A stretch of DNA of 12,689 nucleotides from Methylibium sp964616015 (GTDB lineage Bacteria; Pseudomonadota; Gammaproteobacteria; Burkholderiales; Burkholderiaceae_C). The stretch lies in contig CAZTTC010000078.1 in NCBI GenBank assembly GCA_964616015.1, forward strand, positions 1-12,689, given 5' to 3'. Position 1 is the stretch's first letter; every line of letters starts with the position of its first letter. A model generated the notes under the pieces. That model did no database searches. It was not told the origin of the DNA and saw only the letters and a program-made list of their open reading frames with translations. Below, one piece after another: positions 1 through 6,252 of the stretch. A program made the translations under genes and the position numbers.

Positions 1-367
1 CCGCGCCGGTCGCGCTGACCCACAAGGCCGTCAGCACCGGTTGCAGGCCGACGATCAGCGCCACCGTGCCGGCGCCGATGCCCGCCTTGACCGCCGACCA
101 GACGCCGCCCAGGTAGCCGGCATGCATCAGCACGCCCGTCACCGCGAGGTGCAGCCACTGCGAGCGCTGGGTCGGCCAGGCGGCGCGAGCCGCCAGCACC
201 CACAGCAGGTAGCAGACGATCGACAGCGCGTAGCGCATCGCCAGGAAGCCGAACGGCGGCGCGTGCGGCATGCCATAGCGCGCCACCACGAAGCCGGTGC
301 TCCAGATCAGCACGAAGAGCGCCGGCATCGCGCCGATCAGCAGCGCGTTGCGTGCGCCGCTCGCCAT
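1..367 (-). CDS. EamA/DMT-family transporter, N-terminal part (cut by window edge)
   Basis: This is an incomplete reading frame whose start codon is at 367 and which runs off the left edge after 122 codons. The translation is strongly hydrophobic, with four likely membrane helices: about residues 8-30 (containing the IWSTGFVVARYG motif), 37-60, 68-90 and 94-115. The motif in the first helix and the regular short helices are typical of the EamA (drug/metabolite transporter) superfamily, whose members usually have ten helices in two repeated halves in the inner membrane. Substrate cannot be told from this fragment. Its ATG shares one base with the pgsA stop (TGATG), so it is probably translated by coupling as the last visible gene of the pgsA unit. 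Family assignment is fairly secure; specific role is unknown. Confidence 0.8.
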   Translation of the reverse strand, partial: MASGARNALLIGAMPALFVLIWSTGFVVARYGMPHAPPFGFLAMRYALSIVCYLLWVLAARAAWPTQRSQWLHLAVTGVLMHAGYLGGVWSAVKAGIGAGTVALIVGLQPVLTALWVSATGA

Positions 368-933
368 CAACGGACCTTGGCCCGGATCTCGGGCAGCGCC
401 TTCTGCAGGTAGTACACCATCGACCAGATCGTCAACGCGGCGGCAACGACGATCAGCACCGTGCCCCAGACGCGCGTGTCGATCAGGCCGAACAGCCGGC
501 CGTCGTACAACAGGAAGGGGATCGCGACCATCTGCACCGTGGTCTTGAGCTTGCCGAGCATGTGCACGGCGACGCTGCGCGACGCACCGATCTGCGCCAT
601 CCATTCGCGCAGGGCCGAGATCGCAATCTCGCGCCCGATGATCACCAGCGCGATCAGCGAATGCAGGCGCTGCTCGTGCACCAGCACCAGCAGGGCGGCG
701 CACACCAGGAACTTGTCGGCGACCGGATCGAGGAAGGCGCCGAAGGAGGAAGTCTGGTTCAGCCGTCTGGCCAGGTAGCCGTCGGCCCAGTCGGTCAGGG
801 CCACCACGACGAAAAGGACCGTCGCCACCAGGTTCTTGGTCGGGACGCTCAGGTCCAGATAGAACACGCCGACGATCAGCGGGATCGCGACGATGCGCGC
901 CCAGGTCAGTAGCGTCGGCAGGGTGAAGAACAT
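367..933 (-). CDS. pgsA: CDP-diacylglycerol--glycerol-3-phosphate 3-phosphatidyltransferase
   Basis: PgsA makes phosphatidylglycerophosphate from CDP-diacylglycerol and sn-glycerol-3-phosphate, the committed step to phosphatidylglycerol and cardiolipin, in the inner membrane. The 188-residue product has the usual length. It carries the CDP-alcohol phosphatidyltransferase signature D-x2-DG-x2-AR-x8-G-x3-D-x3-D, seen as DWADGYLARR followed by FGAFLDPVADKF (about residues 48-75). Several hydrophobic helices follow. The N-terminus MFFTLPTLLTWARI is typical of the family, which supports the start at 933. No Shine-Dalgarno precedes it; instead a CACAAT box ends 6 nt before the ATG. The gene lies 52 bp downstream of the lipoprotein gene and overlaps the transporter start by one base. 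uvrC-pgsA proximity is common in Proteobacteria. Confidence 0.96.
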   Translation of the reverse strand: MFFTLPTLLTWARIVAIPLIVGVFYLDLSVPTKNLVATVLFVVVALTDWADGYLARRLNQTSSFGAFLDPVADKFLVCAALLVLVHEQRLHSLIALVIIGREIAISALREWMAQIGASRSVAVHMLGKLKTTVQMVAIPFLLYDGRLFGLIDTRVWGTVLIVVAAALTIWSMVYYLQKALPEIRAKVR

Positions 934-939
934 CGACGC

Positions 940-945
940 ATTGTG
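940..945 (-). promoter_or_regulatory. Candidate -10 box for pgsA
   Basis: On the minus strand CACAAT occupies 945-940, followed by six bases (GCGTCG) and the pgsA ATG. This spacing would place transcription initiation at or beside the start codon. I see no convincing -35 element at 15-19 bp upstream and no Shine-Dalgarno. The call rests on similarity to TATAAT and on similarly placed boxes before uvrC, earP and the DUF3445 gene. Confidence 0.35.
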
Positions 946-946
946 C

Positions 947-971
947 CCGCGAAGCCGTGATGGCCTCGCGG
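947..971. repeat. Imperfect inverted repeat in the lipoprotein-pgsA gap
   Basis: Bases 947-956 and 962-971 form a ten-pair stem with one A·C mismatch around a five-base loop (GTGAT). It lies in the 52-bp gap between the lipoprotein stop and the pgsA start. No T-run follows it on the minus strand, so it is not a standard intrinsic terminator. It may be a weak attenuator or mRNA-stability structure, or simply chance pairing in GC-rich DNA. Confidence 0.4.
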
Positions 972-985
972 CAGCTCACGCCGCG

Positions 986-1507
986 TCACACACCCGAGTC
1001 GAGCGTGCGCGGCTTGAACTTGCGGTCGTCGCGGAACAGGAAGGTCTCGGTGAACTTCCACGGCTTCGGCAGCCGCGAAACGTCGCCGTAGGGCGCCGCG
1101 CGACGGATGGCATCCATCGCGAGCTGCGTCGTGTCCTTGGCCTGGCTCGGGTAACGCATCACGTCGATGCGACGCACGCTGCCGTCGGCATTGAGTTCGA
1201 CCTCGAGCACCGGAATCGCCAGCAGCGGCTCGGGGACAGCGCCGGTGTAGCTCATGGTCGGGTTCGCGGCGACCAGCCGCCGCGCGGCCTGCAGCCGCAG
1301 CTGCGCCGCCGAACGGGGCGTCTCCGGGGCCGGCAGGACCCCGGCCGATGGTGCGGGGACCGGTGCAGGGGCGGCCGGCCGCCCGGGGGCGGGCGCGGGC
1401 GCGGGCGGCGGTGCCGAAGAGCAGGCGGCCAGCAGCGCGGCCAGGCCGGCCAGCCGGCCAAGGGTTCCGATCGCGCCGCGGGCGCGCAGCTTGTCAGTGC
1501 AGGACAC
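986..1507 (-). CDS. Predicted lipoprotein with proline-rich linker and TonB-C-like domain
   Basis: This gene encodes 173 residues. The N-terminus has a positive stretch, a hydrophobic core (about 13-28) and a lipobox LAAC with the lipidated Cys at residue 29, followed by SS, so export and anchoring to a membrane are predicted. Residues 32-62 are Pro/Ala-rich, a typical extended periplasmic linker. The C-terminal part (about 75-170) has the pattern of TonB C-terminal/TonB-like domains: a strand rich in V/E/L with NADGSVRRIDVMR, a short helix (MDAIRRAAPYG) and a final strand ending in FTETFLFRDD. No specific function is known to me. The start overlaps the end of uvrC by 14 bp, so translation is probably coupled to uvrC. 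There is no TonB-type N-terminal membrane anchor or ExbBD gene nearby, so it is unlikely to be a classical energy-transducing TonB. Confidence 0.75.
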   Translation of the reverse strand: MSCTDKLRARGAIGTLGRLAGLAALLAACSSAPPPAPAPAPGRPAAPAPVPAPSAGVLPAPETPRSAAQLRLQAARRLVAANPTMSYTGAVPEPLLAIPVLEVELNADGSVRRIDVMRYPSQAKDTTQLAMDAIRRAAPYGDVSRLPKPWKFTETFLFRDDRKFKPRTLDSGV

Positions 1508-3437
1508 GATAGATCTCCTCCGCCAGTTCCCTGGAAATGCCGTCGACTGCGGTCAGGTCGTCGACGCTCGCGCTGGCCACGCCGCGCGCGCCGCCGAAGC
1601 GTTGCAGGAGCTTGGCACGTTTCTTCGGCCCGATGCCGGGGATGTCCTCGAGCTTGCTGCCGCCGGTGCGCACAGTTGCACGTTTGGCCCGCATGCCGGT
1701 GATCGCGAAACGGTGCGCCTCGTCGCGGATCTGCGCGACCAGCATCAGCGCAGCGGACTCGCGGCCGAGCGCGACCTTGCCGCGACCGTCGGCGAACACC
1801 AGTTCCTCGAGCCCGACCTTGCGGCCCTCGCCCTTCTCGACGCCGACGATGAGCGCCAGGTCCAGCCCGAGCTCCTCGAACACGTCGCGCGCCACCGCCA
1901 CCTGTCCCTTGCCGCCGTCGACCAGCACGAGGTCGGGCAGCCGCCCCTCGCCCTGACCAGCCGCCTCGGCCAGCCTCGCGTAACGCCGTGTCAGCACCTG
2001 CCGCATCGCTGCGTAGTCATCGCCCGGCGTGATGCCCGCGATGTTGTAGCGGCGGTACTGCGCGGATTGCATCTTGTGCTGATCGAAGACGACGCACGAT
2101 GCCTGCGCCGCCTCGCCGGCCGTGTGGCTGATGTCGAAACACTCGATACGGAAGGTGTCCAGGCTCTGCGGGGCAAGGTCCAGGGCATCGACCAGCGCGC
2201 GCGTGCGGGCCTGCTGCGACCCCTCCTCGCTCAGCAGCTGCGCCAGCTTGATCTGGGCGTTCTTCAGCGCCATCTCCAGCCAGGATCGTCGCTGCTCGCG
2301 TGGCTGATGCTGCGCGGTGACGCGGATGCCGCTGGCTTCGGTCAGTGCATCGACCAGCGCCTTGTCGATGGCCTGATTGGTGATCAACAGCGGCGGTGGC
2401 GCGCCCTCGAGGTAATGCTGTGCGATGAAGGCCTCCAGCACCTGCCGCTCCACCGGTGGGGCCGCCGCTTCGTCGCCGCTCTCCGCCGCCTCGACCAGCG
2501 CACTGGCCTCCTCGACATGGGCCGGGAAGTAGGGGCGGTCCCCGAGGTGGCGCCCGCCGCGCACCATCGCCAGGTTCACGCAGGCCCGGCCGCCCTGCAC
2601 CACCGCCGCCAGGATGTCGGCGTCCTTGTCGAAGGCACCGTCGGCATTGGTCTCGACCGACTGCTGATGCAGCACCCGCGACAGCGCGCCGAGCTGGTTG
2701 CGGATCTCGGCGGCCTGCTCGAACTGCAGCGCATCGGCGTGCGCCATCATGCGCGCCTGCAGGGCCTGCATCACCTGCTCCTGCTCGCCGAGCAGGAAGC
2801 GCTCGGCATTGGCGACGTCGCGCGCGTAGTCCTCGGCGCCGATGGCCTGGACGCAGGGCGCCGAGCAGCGCTTGATCTGGTACAGCAGGCAGGGCCGCGT
2901 GCGGTGGTTGAAGACCGTGTCCTCGCAGGTGCGCAGGCGGAACACCTTCTGCAGCAGGTGGATCGAGTCCTTGACGGCCCAGGCGCTCGGGTAGGGTCCG
3001 AAGTAGCGATGCCGCTTGTCCACGGCCCCGCGGTAGTAGGCCATGCGCGGGTAGGCGTGCGAAGCGATCTTGAGGTAGGGGTAGCTCTTGTCGTCCCGGA
3101 ACAGGATGTTGAACTTCGGGTTCTGCGTCTTGATGAGGTTGTTCTCGAGCAGCAGCGCCTCGGCCTCGGAACGCACCACGGTCGTCTCCAGCCGCGCGAT
3201 GCGGCCGACCATGTGGCCGATGCGGGTACCGCCGTCCTGGCGCTGGAAGTAGCTCGCGACGCGCTTCTTCAGGTTGCCCGCCTTGCCGACGTAGAGCAGC
3301 ACACCCTGGGCGTCGAAGTAGCGGTAGACGCCGGGCAGGCTGGGCAGTGCCGCGACGTCGTCGAGCAACCGCTGGCGCGCCACCTCCGACGGCGCGCCCT
3401 CGGCGTCGTCTGGCGGGGGCGGCAGCGGCTCGTTCAT
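1494..3437 (-). CDS. uvrC: UvrABC nucleotide excision repair nuclease subunit UvrC
   Basis: UvrC makes the dual incisions 3' and 5' of a DNA lesion after UvrA/UvrB loading. The 647-residue product is slightly longer than the E. coli protein (about 610). Domains in order: a GIY-YIG nuclease (about 32-110; G36-V-Y38 and Y49-V-G51), a UVR domain that contacts UvrB (about 213-250, with FEQAAEIRNQL), an RNase H-like C-terminal nuclease (FDISH near 432; LVLVDGGKGQV; DEAHRFAI), and tandem helix-hairpin-helix motifs at the end (LEDIPGIGPKKRAKLL, then VDGISRELAEEI). The chosen start gives MNEPLPPPPDDAEG, a short Pro-rich tail before the first domain. The frame stays open upstream to 3878, but that stretch is antisense to earP and resembles no UvrC. 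No Shine-Dalgarno is visible; a CACAAT box ends 8 nt before the ATG. An alternative ATG at 3479 would overlap the earP start. Confidence 0.97.
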   Translation of the reverse strand: MNEPLPPPPDDAEGAPSEVARQRLLDDVAALPSLPGVYRYFDAQGVLLYVGKAGNLKKRVASYFQRQDGGTRIGHMVGRIARLETTVVRSEAEALLLENNLIKTQNPKFNILFRDDKSYPYLKIASHAYPRMAYYRGAVDKRHRYFGPYPSAWAVKDSIHLLQKVFRLRTCEDTVFNHRTRPCLLYQIKRCSAPCVQAIGAEDYARDVANAERFLLGEQEQVMQALQARMMAHADALQFEQAAEIRNQLGALSRVLHQQSVETNADGAFDKDADILAAVVQGGRACVNLAMVRGGRHLGDRPYFPAHVEEASALVEAAESGDEAAAPPVERQVLEAFIAQHYLEGAPPPLLITNQAIDKALVDALTEASGIRVTAQHQPREQRRSWLEMALKNAQIKLAQLLSEEGSQQARTRALVDALDLAPQSLDTFRIECFDISHTAGEAAQASCVVFDQHKMQSAQYRRYNIAGITPGDDYAAMRQVLTRRYARLAEAAGQGEGRLPDLVLVDGGKGQVAVARDVFEELGLDLALIVGVEKGEGRKVGLEELVFADGRGKVALGRESAALMLVAQIRDEAHRFAITGMRAKRATVRTGGSKLEDIPGIGPKKRAKLLQRFGGARGVASASVDDLTAVDGISRELAEEIYRVLH

Positions 3438-3477
3438 CGGCGCGGATTGTGCAGCGGCGGCTTCGATAATCCAGCGC
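3438..3477. promoter_or_regulatory. Divergent uvrC/earP promoter region
   Basis: Only 40 bp separate the divergent start codons, so both promoters must lie here or inside the opposite gene. On the plus strand GATAAT at 3465-3470 precedes the earP ATG by 7 nt. On the minus strand CACAAT at 3451-3446 precedes the uvrC ATG by 8 nt, and ATTATC (the complement of the earP box) offers a second, slightly upstream -10-like element. No good TTGACA match is visible for either direction. Neither gene has a Shine-Dalgarno. The layout suggests very short or absent leaders on both transcripts; this is inference from spacing only. Confidence 0.45.
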
Positions 3478-4581
3478 ATGCCCAGCCCTTCCCTGCAGTG
3501 GGACCTGTTCTGTCGCGTGATCGACAACCACGGCGACCTGGGCGTGTGCTGGCGGCTGGCGCGGCGCCTGGCCGCACTGGGGCAGCGCGTGCGCCTGTGG
3601 GTCGACGATGCCTCGGCCCTGGCGTGGATGGCGCCCCAGGGTGCTGCGGGCGTCGAGCCGATGCCCTGGCGCGAACCGGTCGCGCCGGAGCGCCCCGGCG
3701 ACGTCGTCGTCGAGGCCTTCGGCTGCGATCCCCCCGCCGGCTTCGTCGCGGCGATGTCCGCGGCCGAGCGGCCTGCGGTGTGGATCAACCTCGAGTACCT
3801 CAGCGCCGAACGCGCAGCCGAGCGCAACCACGGACTGCCCTCGCCCCAGCTCAGCGGACCCGGGGCCGGGCTGCGCAAGTGGTTCTACTACCCCGGCTTC
3901 ACCGACGCGACCGGCGGCCTGCTGTGCGAGGACGGTCTGGCGGCCGCCCGCAATCGCCACGACGCGATCGACGGACTGGGTCGCCTCGGCATCGAGGCGA
4001 CCCCGGGTGCGCGGCGCATCAGCCTGTTCTGCTACGAGCAGCCGGCGCTCGCGGCCTGCATCGCGCGCTGGCGCCGGACGCCGACGCAGCTGCTCGTCAC
4101 GCCCGGGTTCGCGGCCAGGCAGGTCGCCGCCGCGCTGGGCTGCGCCGGCGAGCCGGGCTCGAGCGCCGCGGCCGGCCGGCTTGGCGTGCACTTCCTGCCC
4201 TGGTTGACGCAGGACGACTACGACCGCCTGCTGTGGTCCTGCGACCTCAACTTCGTGCGCGGCGAAGACTCGCTGGTGCGTGCCCTGTGGGCCGCCCGGC
4301 CCTTCGTCTGGCAGCTCTACCCGCAGCGGGACGGAGCGCACGAAGCCAAGCTCGAGGCCTTCCTGGCCGATCACCTGGCGGGCGTGCCCGCCGACCTGGC
4401 CAGCGCGATCGCGGGCGGCTTCCGGCACTGGAACGGCCGGGCGGCGCCTGCGCTGGCCGAGCCCGATCCCGCCGCATGGCTGGACCAGGCGCGCCACCGT
4501 GAAGCCCGTCTCGCTGCCCGGCTGGCGACACGCGGCGACCTCGGCAGCCAGCTCTATCGCTACGCGCTGTCGAAACGCTAA
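3478..4581 (+). CDS. earP: EF-P arginine 32 rhamnosyltransferase EarP
   Basis: EarP transfers rhamnose from dTDP-beta-L-rhamnose to Arg32 of EF-P, an activating modification needed for rescue of polyproline-stalled ribosomes. The 367-residue length fits the family (formerly DUF2331; a GT-B-fold inverting transferase). The N-terminus WDLFCRVIDNHGDLGVCWRL is the family signature; D16 and D20 correspond to the aspartates reported as essential in characterised EarP proteins. The sugar-nucleotide-binding segment FVRGEDSLVRALWAARPFVW is present, with R261, E263, D264 and S265. The start is set by this N-terminus and by the absence of space upstream. Directly downstream on the same strand is efp, its substrate, which strongly supports the assignment. 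The gene is divergent from uvrC. No Shine-Dalgarno is present; GATAAT ends 7 nt before the ATG, so a leaderless message is possible. Confidence 0.96.
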   Translation: MPSPSLQWDLFCRVIDNHGDLGVCWRLARRLAALGQRVRLWVDDASALAWMAPQGAAGVEPMPWREPVAPERPGDVVVEAFGCDPPAGFVAAMSAAERPAVWINLEYLSAERAAERNHGLPSPQLSGPGAGLRKWFYYPGFTDATGGLLCEDGLAAARNRHDAIDGLGRLGIEATPGARRISLFCYEQPALAACIARWRRTPTQLLVTPGFAARQVAAALGCAGEPGSSAAAGRLGVHFLPWLTQDDYDRLLWSCDLNFVRGEDSLVRALWAARPFVWQLYPQRDGAHEAKLEAFLADHLAGVPADLASAIAGGFRHWNGRAAPALAEPDPAAWLDQARHREARLAARLATRGDLGSQLYRYALSKR

Positions 4582-4584
4582 AAT
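4579..4584 (+). promoter_or_regulatory. Candidate -10 box for efp
   Basis: TAAAAT at 4579-4584 overlaps the earP stop codon TAA and is followed by TCGCGG. It would give efp an own transcript with a leader of roughly 80 nt, plausible because EF-P is needed in far larger amounts than EarP. The -35 region at the usual distance is a poor match to TTGACA, so the call is tentative. Confidence 0.4.
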
Positions 4585-4631
4585 TCGCGGCTTTGCGCAT
4601 CCCGGGTGGCTCGATCATCCGAAGCCGCCCC

Positions 4632-4648
4632 CGGGGCCACCGGCCCCG
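4632..4648 (+). repeat. GC-rich hairpin in the efp leader
   Basis: CGGGGCC at 4632-4638 and GGCCCCG at 4642-4648 are perfect inverted repeats around the three-base loop ACC. The structure lies 12 nt upstream of the efp ribosome binding site, in the earP-efp gap. No T-run follows, so it is unlikely to stop transcription by itself. It may protect the efp message 5' region or keep the ribosome binding site open; role is unproven. Confidence 0.55.
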
Positions 4649-4660
4649 CCCCGCAACGAC

Positions 4661-4664
4661 AGGA
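4661..4664 (+). promoter_or_regulatory. efp ribosome binding site
   Basis: AGGA lies six bases before the ATG at 4671, a standard Shine-Dalgarno spacing. It fixes the efp start, in agreement with the conserved N-terminus MKIAQEIRAGN, and argues against in-frame upstream starts such as the one at 4593. Confidence 0.75.
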
Positions 4665-4670
4665 CTCACC

Positions 4671-5225
4671 ATGAAGATCGCCCAGGAAATCCGCGCCGGT
4701 AACGTGATCATGCAGGGCAAGGACCCGATGGTCGTGCTCAAGACCGAGTACAGCCGCGGTGGCCGCAACTCCGCCACCGTGCGCATGAAGATGAAGAACC
4801 TGCTCAACGGCGCCGGTGCCGAGGTCGTCTTCAAGGCCGACGACAAGATGGACCAGATCGTCCTCGAGAAGAAGGAGTGCACCTACTCCTACTTCGCCGA
4901 CCCGATGTATGCCTTCATGGACGCCGAGTACAACCAGTTCGAGATCGAGTCCGAGAACATGGGCGACGCCATCCAGTACCTCGAGGACGGCATGCCGGTC
5001 GAAGTGGTGTTCTACGACGGCAAGGCCATCTCGGTCGAACTGCCGACCTCGCTGGTGCGCGAGATCACCTACACCGAGCCGGCCGTCAAGGGCGACACCT
5101 CGGGCAAGGTCCTCAAGCCCGCCAAGCTGGCCACCGGCTTCGAGATCTCGGTGCCGCTGTTCGTCGCCACTGGCGACAAGGTCGAGATCGACACCCGAAC
5201 GCACGAGTACCGCAAGCGCGTCTGA
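4671..5225 (+). CDS. efp: Translation elongation factor P
   Basis: EF-P binds the ribosome between the P and E sites and promotes peptide bond formation at consecutive prolines. The 184-residue protein has the normal length and three beta-barrel domains: a KOW-like N-terminal domain (about 1-62), an OB domain (about 67-128) and a C-terminal OB domain (about 130-184, ending IDTRTHEYRKRV). The loop SRGGRNSA carries Arg at position 32, the residue rhamnosylated by EarP, rather than the lysine modified by EpmA/EpmB in E. coli. The adjacent earP gene agrees with this. Codon use looks more restricted than in the neighbours (AAG, GAG, GAC, CTC/CTG and few rare codons), as expected for an abundant protein. 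A ribosome binding site, leader hairpin and candidate promoter precede it, and a strong hairpin follows. Confidence 0.98.
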   Translation: MKIAQEIRAGNVIMQGKDPMVVLKTEYSRGGRNSATVRMKMKNLLNGAGAEVVFKADDKMDQIVLEKKECTYSYFADPMYAFMDAEYNQFEIESENMGDAIQYLEDGMPVEVVFYDGKAISVELPTSLVREITYTEPAVKGDTSGKVLKPAKLATGFEISVPLFVATGDKVEIDTRTHEYRKRV

Positions 5226-5246
5226 GTCCCGCCCGACGCGACCCGA

Positions 5247-5269
5247 GAGGCCCGCCGCGTGCGGGCCTC
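5247..5269 (+). terminator. Intrinsic-terminator-like hairpin after efp
   Basis: GAGGCCCGC at 5247-5255 pairs perfectly with GCGGGCCTC at 5261-5269 around a five-base loop (CGCGT). It starts 21 bp after the efp stop. The following tract (GTCGCTTCGGG) has only a few T residues, as is usual for terminators in very GC-rich genomes. An outer CCCGA/TCGGG pair at 5242-5246 and 5276-5280 could extend the structure. Confidence 0.75.
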
Positions 5270-5302
5270 GTCGCTTCGGGACCTGGCGAGCCGCGCTGCG
5301 CA

Positions 5303-5308
5303 CAGAAT
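5303..5308 (+). promoter_or_regulatory. Candidate -10 box for the DUF3445-mnmC unit
   Basis: CAGAAT at 5303-5308 ends five bases before the ATG at 5314 (intervening CCCGC). It lies just after the efp terminator, where a new promoter is expected. No Shine-Dalgarno or clear -35 is visible. The spacing is slightly short for initiation exactly at the ATG. Confidence 0.3.
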
Positions 5309-5313
5309 CCCGC

Positions 5314-6252
5314 ATGCCCTTCGACTTCGACGCGGCCGTCGGCAGCCCGTTTCGCATGCAGCCCGGGCTGCGCAGGCTGTCGGCCGGCACGCGGCAGTTC
5401 ACGCCCCTCGCGGCGGACCACCCCGCAGGCGCCGAGAAGCTGGCCGTCCTGACCGGGCAGCCGGGCGAGGCCCTGCTGTGCGCAGCAGGATTCGACCCGC
5501 TGCCGGCACTCCGGGCCCTCGCCGCCGAGGCCGCCCGGCAATGCCCCGGAGCGATCGCGGCCGATGACAGCGGCCTCGGCGCGCTGCAGCTCGGCTGGCG
5601 CACCGACTGGAGCGGCCGGCTGTCGAGCCTGCACGACGACGCCGGCCCGGCCGTCGGCGCCTGCCTGGCCGCCCTGCCCGCGTCGCAGCGGGCCGCCGGC
5701 CTGCTGAGCCTGGCACTGCACGAGGACGTCGCCATCGTCGACGGCGCGTCGGCGAGCCTGCCCTGGATGGCCGTCTGCCTGCCCTCGCATTGGGCTCCGC
5801 GCGACAAGTGCGGCCGTTCCTTCGCGGCCGTGCATGCCCCGGTCGCCGACAACGAGGTGCTGCTCGCCGCCGGCCGCCACCTGATGCAGCTGGTCTGCCA
5901 GCCAACGCGCTGGGAGCGCTTCGTCTGGACGATCACGACCCACGACACGCACGACCAGCACCCGGATCGGCACACCCGCAAGCCATGGGGCGAGACGATC
6001 GACGCCGTCGTGGCGCAGGCGCACTGGCGCACCGAGCACCAGACCTTCGTGCCGCTGCCGACATTGCGGCAGGCGGTGTTCACCATCCACGTCGACGTGC
6101 AGCCGCTCGCACTGGCGATCGACACGCCGGCCCGGGCCGCGGCGCTGCACGGCGCGCTGGCGTCGATGACTGAAGCCGTGCTGGCCTACCGCGGCCTGAT
6201 CGAGGCGCGGGCGCTCCTCCTCGCCTGGCTGGCGCACCGGGCCGCAGCATGA
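5314..6252 (+). CDS. DUF3445 protein, haem-dependent oxidative N-demethylase family
   Basis: The 312-residue product matches the DUF3445 family, whose characterised member is the haem-binding PAS subunit of the dimethylamine-oxidising haem-dependent oxidative N-demethylase (HodA). Recognisable blocks are: FRMQPGLRRL near the N-terminus (14-23); HEDVAIVD (about 135-142); LPWMAVCLPSHWAPRDKCGR with the following SFAAVHAPV (about 150-178), the family core with the W-x-P-x-x-K-x-G pattern; and WRTEHQTFVPLPTLRQAVFT (238-257). No signal peptide or membrane helix is seen, so it is probably cytoplasmic. Genes for the flavin/iron-sulfur partner subunits known from the Hod complex are not in this window. 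The stop overlaps the mnmC start (ATGA), so the two are probably translated together. The ATG at 5314 is chosen because the family N-terminus begins shortly after it. The family is fairly sure; the substrate is unknown. Confidence 0.82.
   Translation: MPFDFDAAVGSPFRMQPGLRRLSAGTRQFTPLAADHPAGAEKLAVLTGQPGEALLCAAGFDPLPALRALAAEAARQCPGAIAADDSGLGALQLGWRTDWSGRLSSLHDDAGPAVGACLAALPASQRAAGLLSLALHEDVAIVDGASASLPWMAVCLPSHWAPRDKCGRSFAAVHAPVADNEVLLAAGRHLMQLVCQPTRWERFVWTITTHDTHDQHPDRHTRKPWGETIDAVVAQAHWRTEHQTFVPLPTLRQAVFTIHVDVQPLALAIDTPARAAALHGALASMTEAVLAYRGLIEARALLLAWLAHRAAA

Noticed and set aside
934..985. Possible tRNA cluster near uvrC/pgsA, as in some Gammaproteobacteria
   Set aside because: The gap is only 52 bp and shows no cloverleaf arms or T-loop sequence.
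1371..1416. Very GC-rich repetitive stretch
   Set aside because: It encodes the Pro/Ala linker of the lipoprotein; the repetition follows from the codon and amino acid composition and needs no other explanation.
3438..3878. N-terminal extension of UvrC by about 147 codons
   Set aside because: The extension is antisense to earP and unlike any UvrC. The Met at 3437 places the GIY-YIG domain at the usual distance from the start.
2017..4497. Minus-strand open frame of about 826 codons overlapping uvrC in another frame
   Set aside because: UvrC is complete in a different frame with all domains, so this is a shifted shadow of uvrC plus antisense earP.
1254..4502. Plus-strand open frame of more than 1,000 codons across uvrC and into earP
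   Set aside because: It is antisense to uvrC and out of frame with earP. Its translation is Arg/Ala/Gly-rich with no family resemblance, as expected for shadow frames in very GC-rich DNA.
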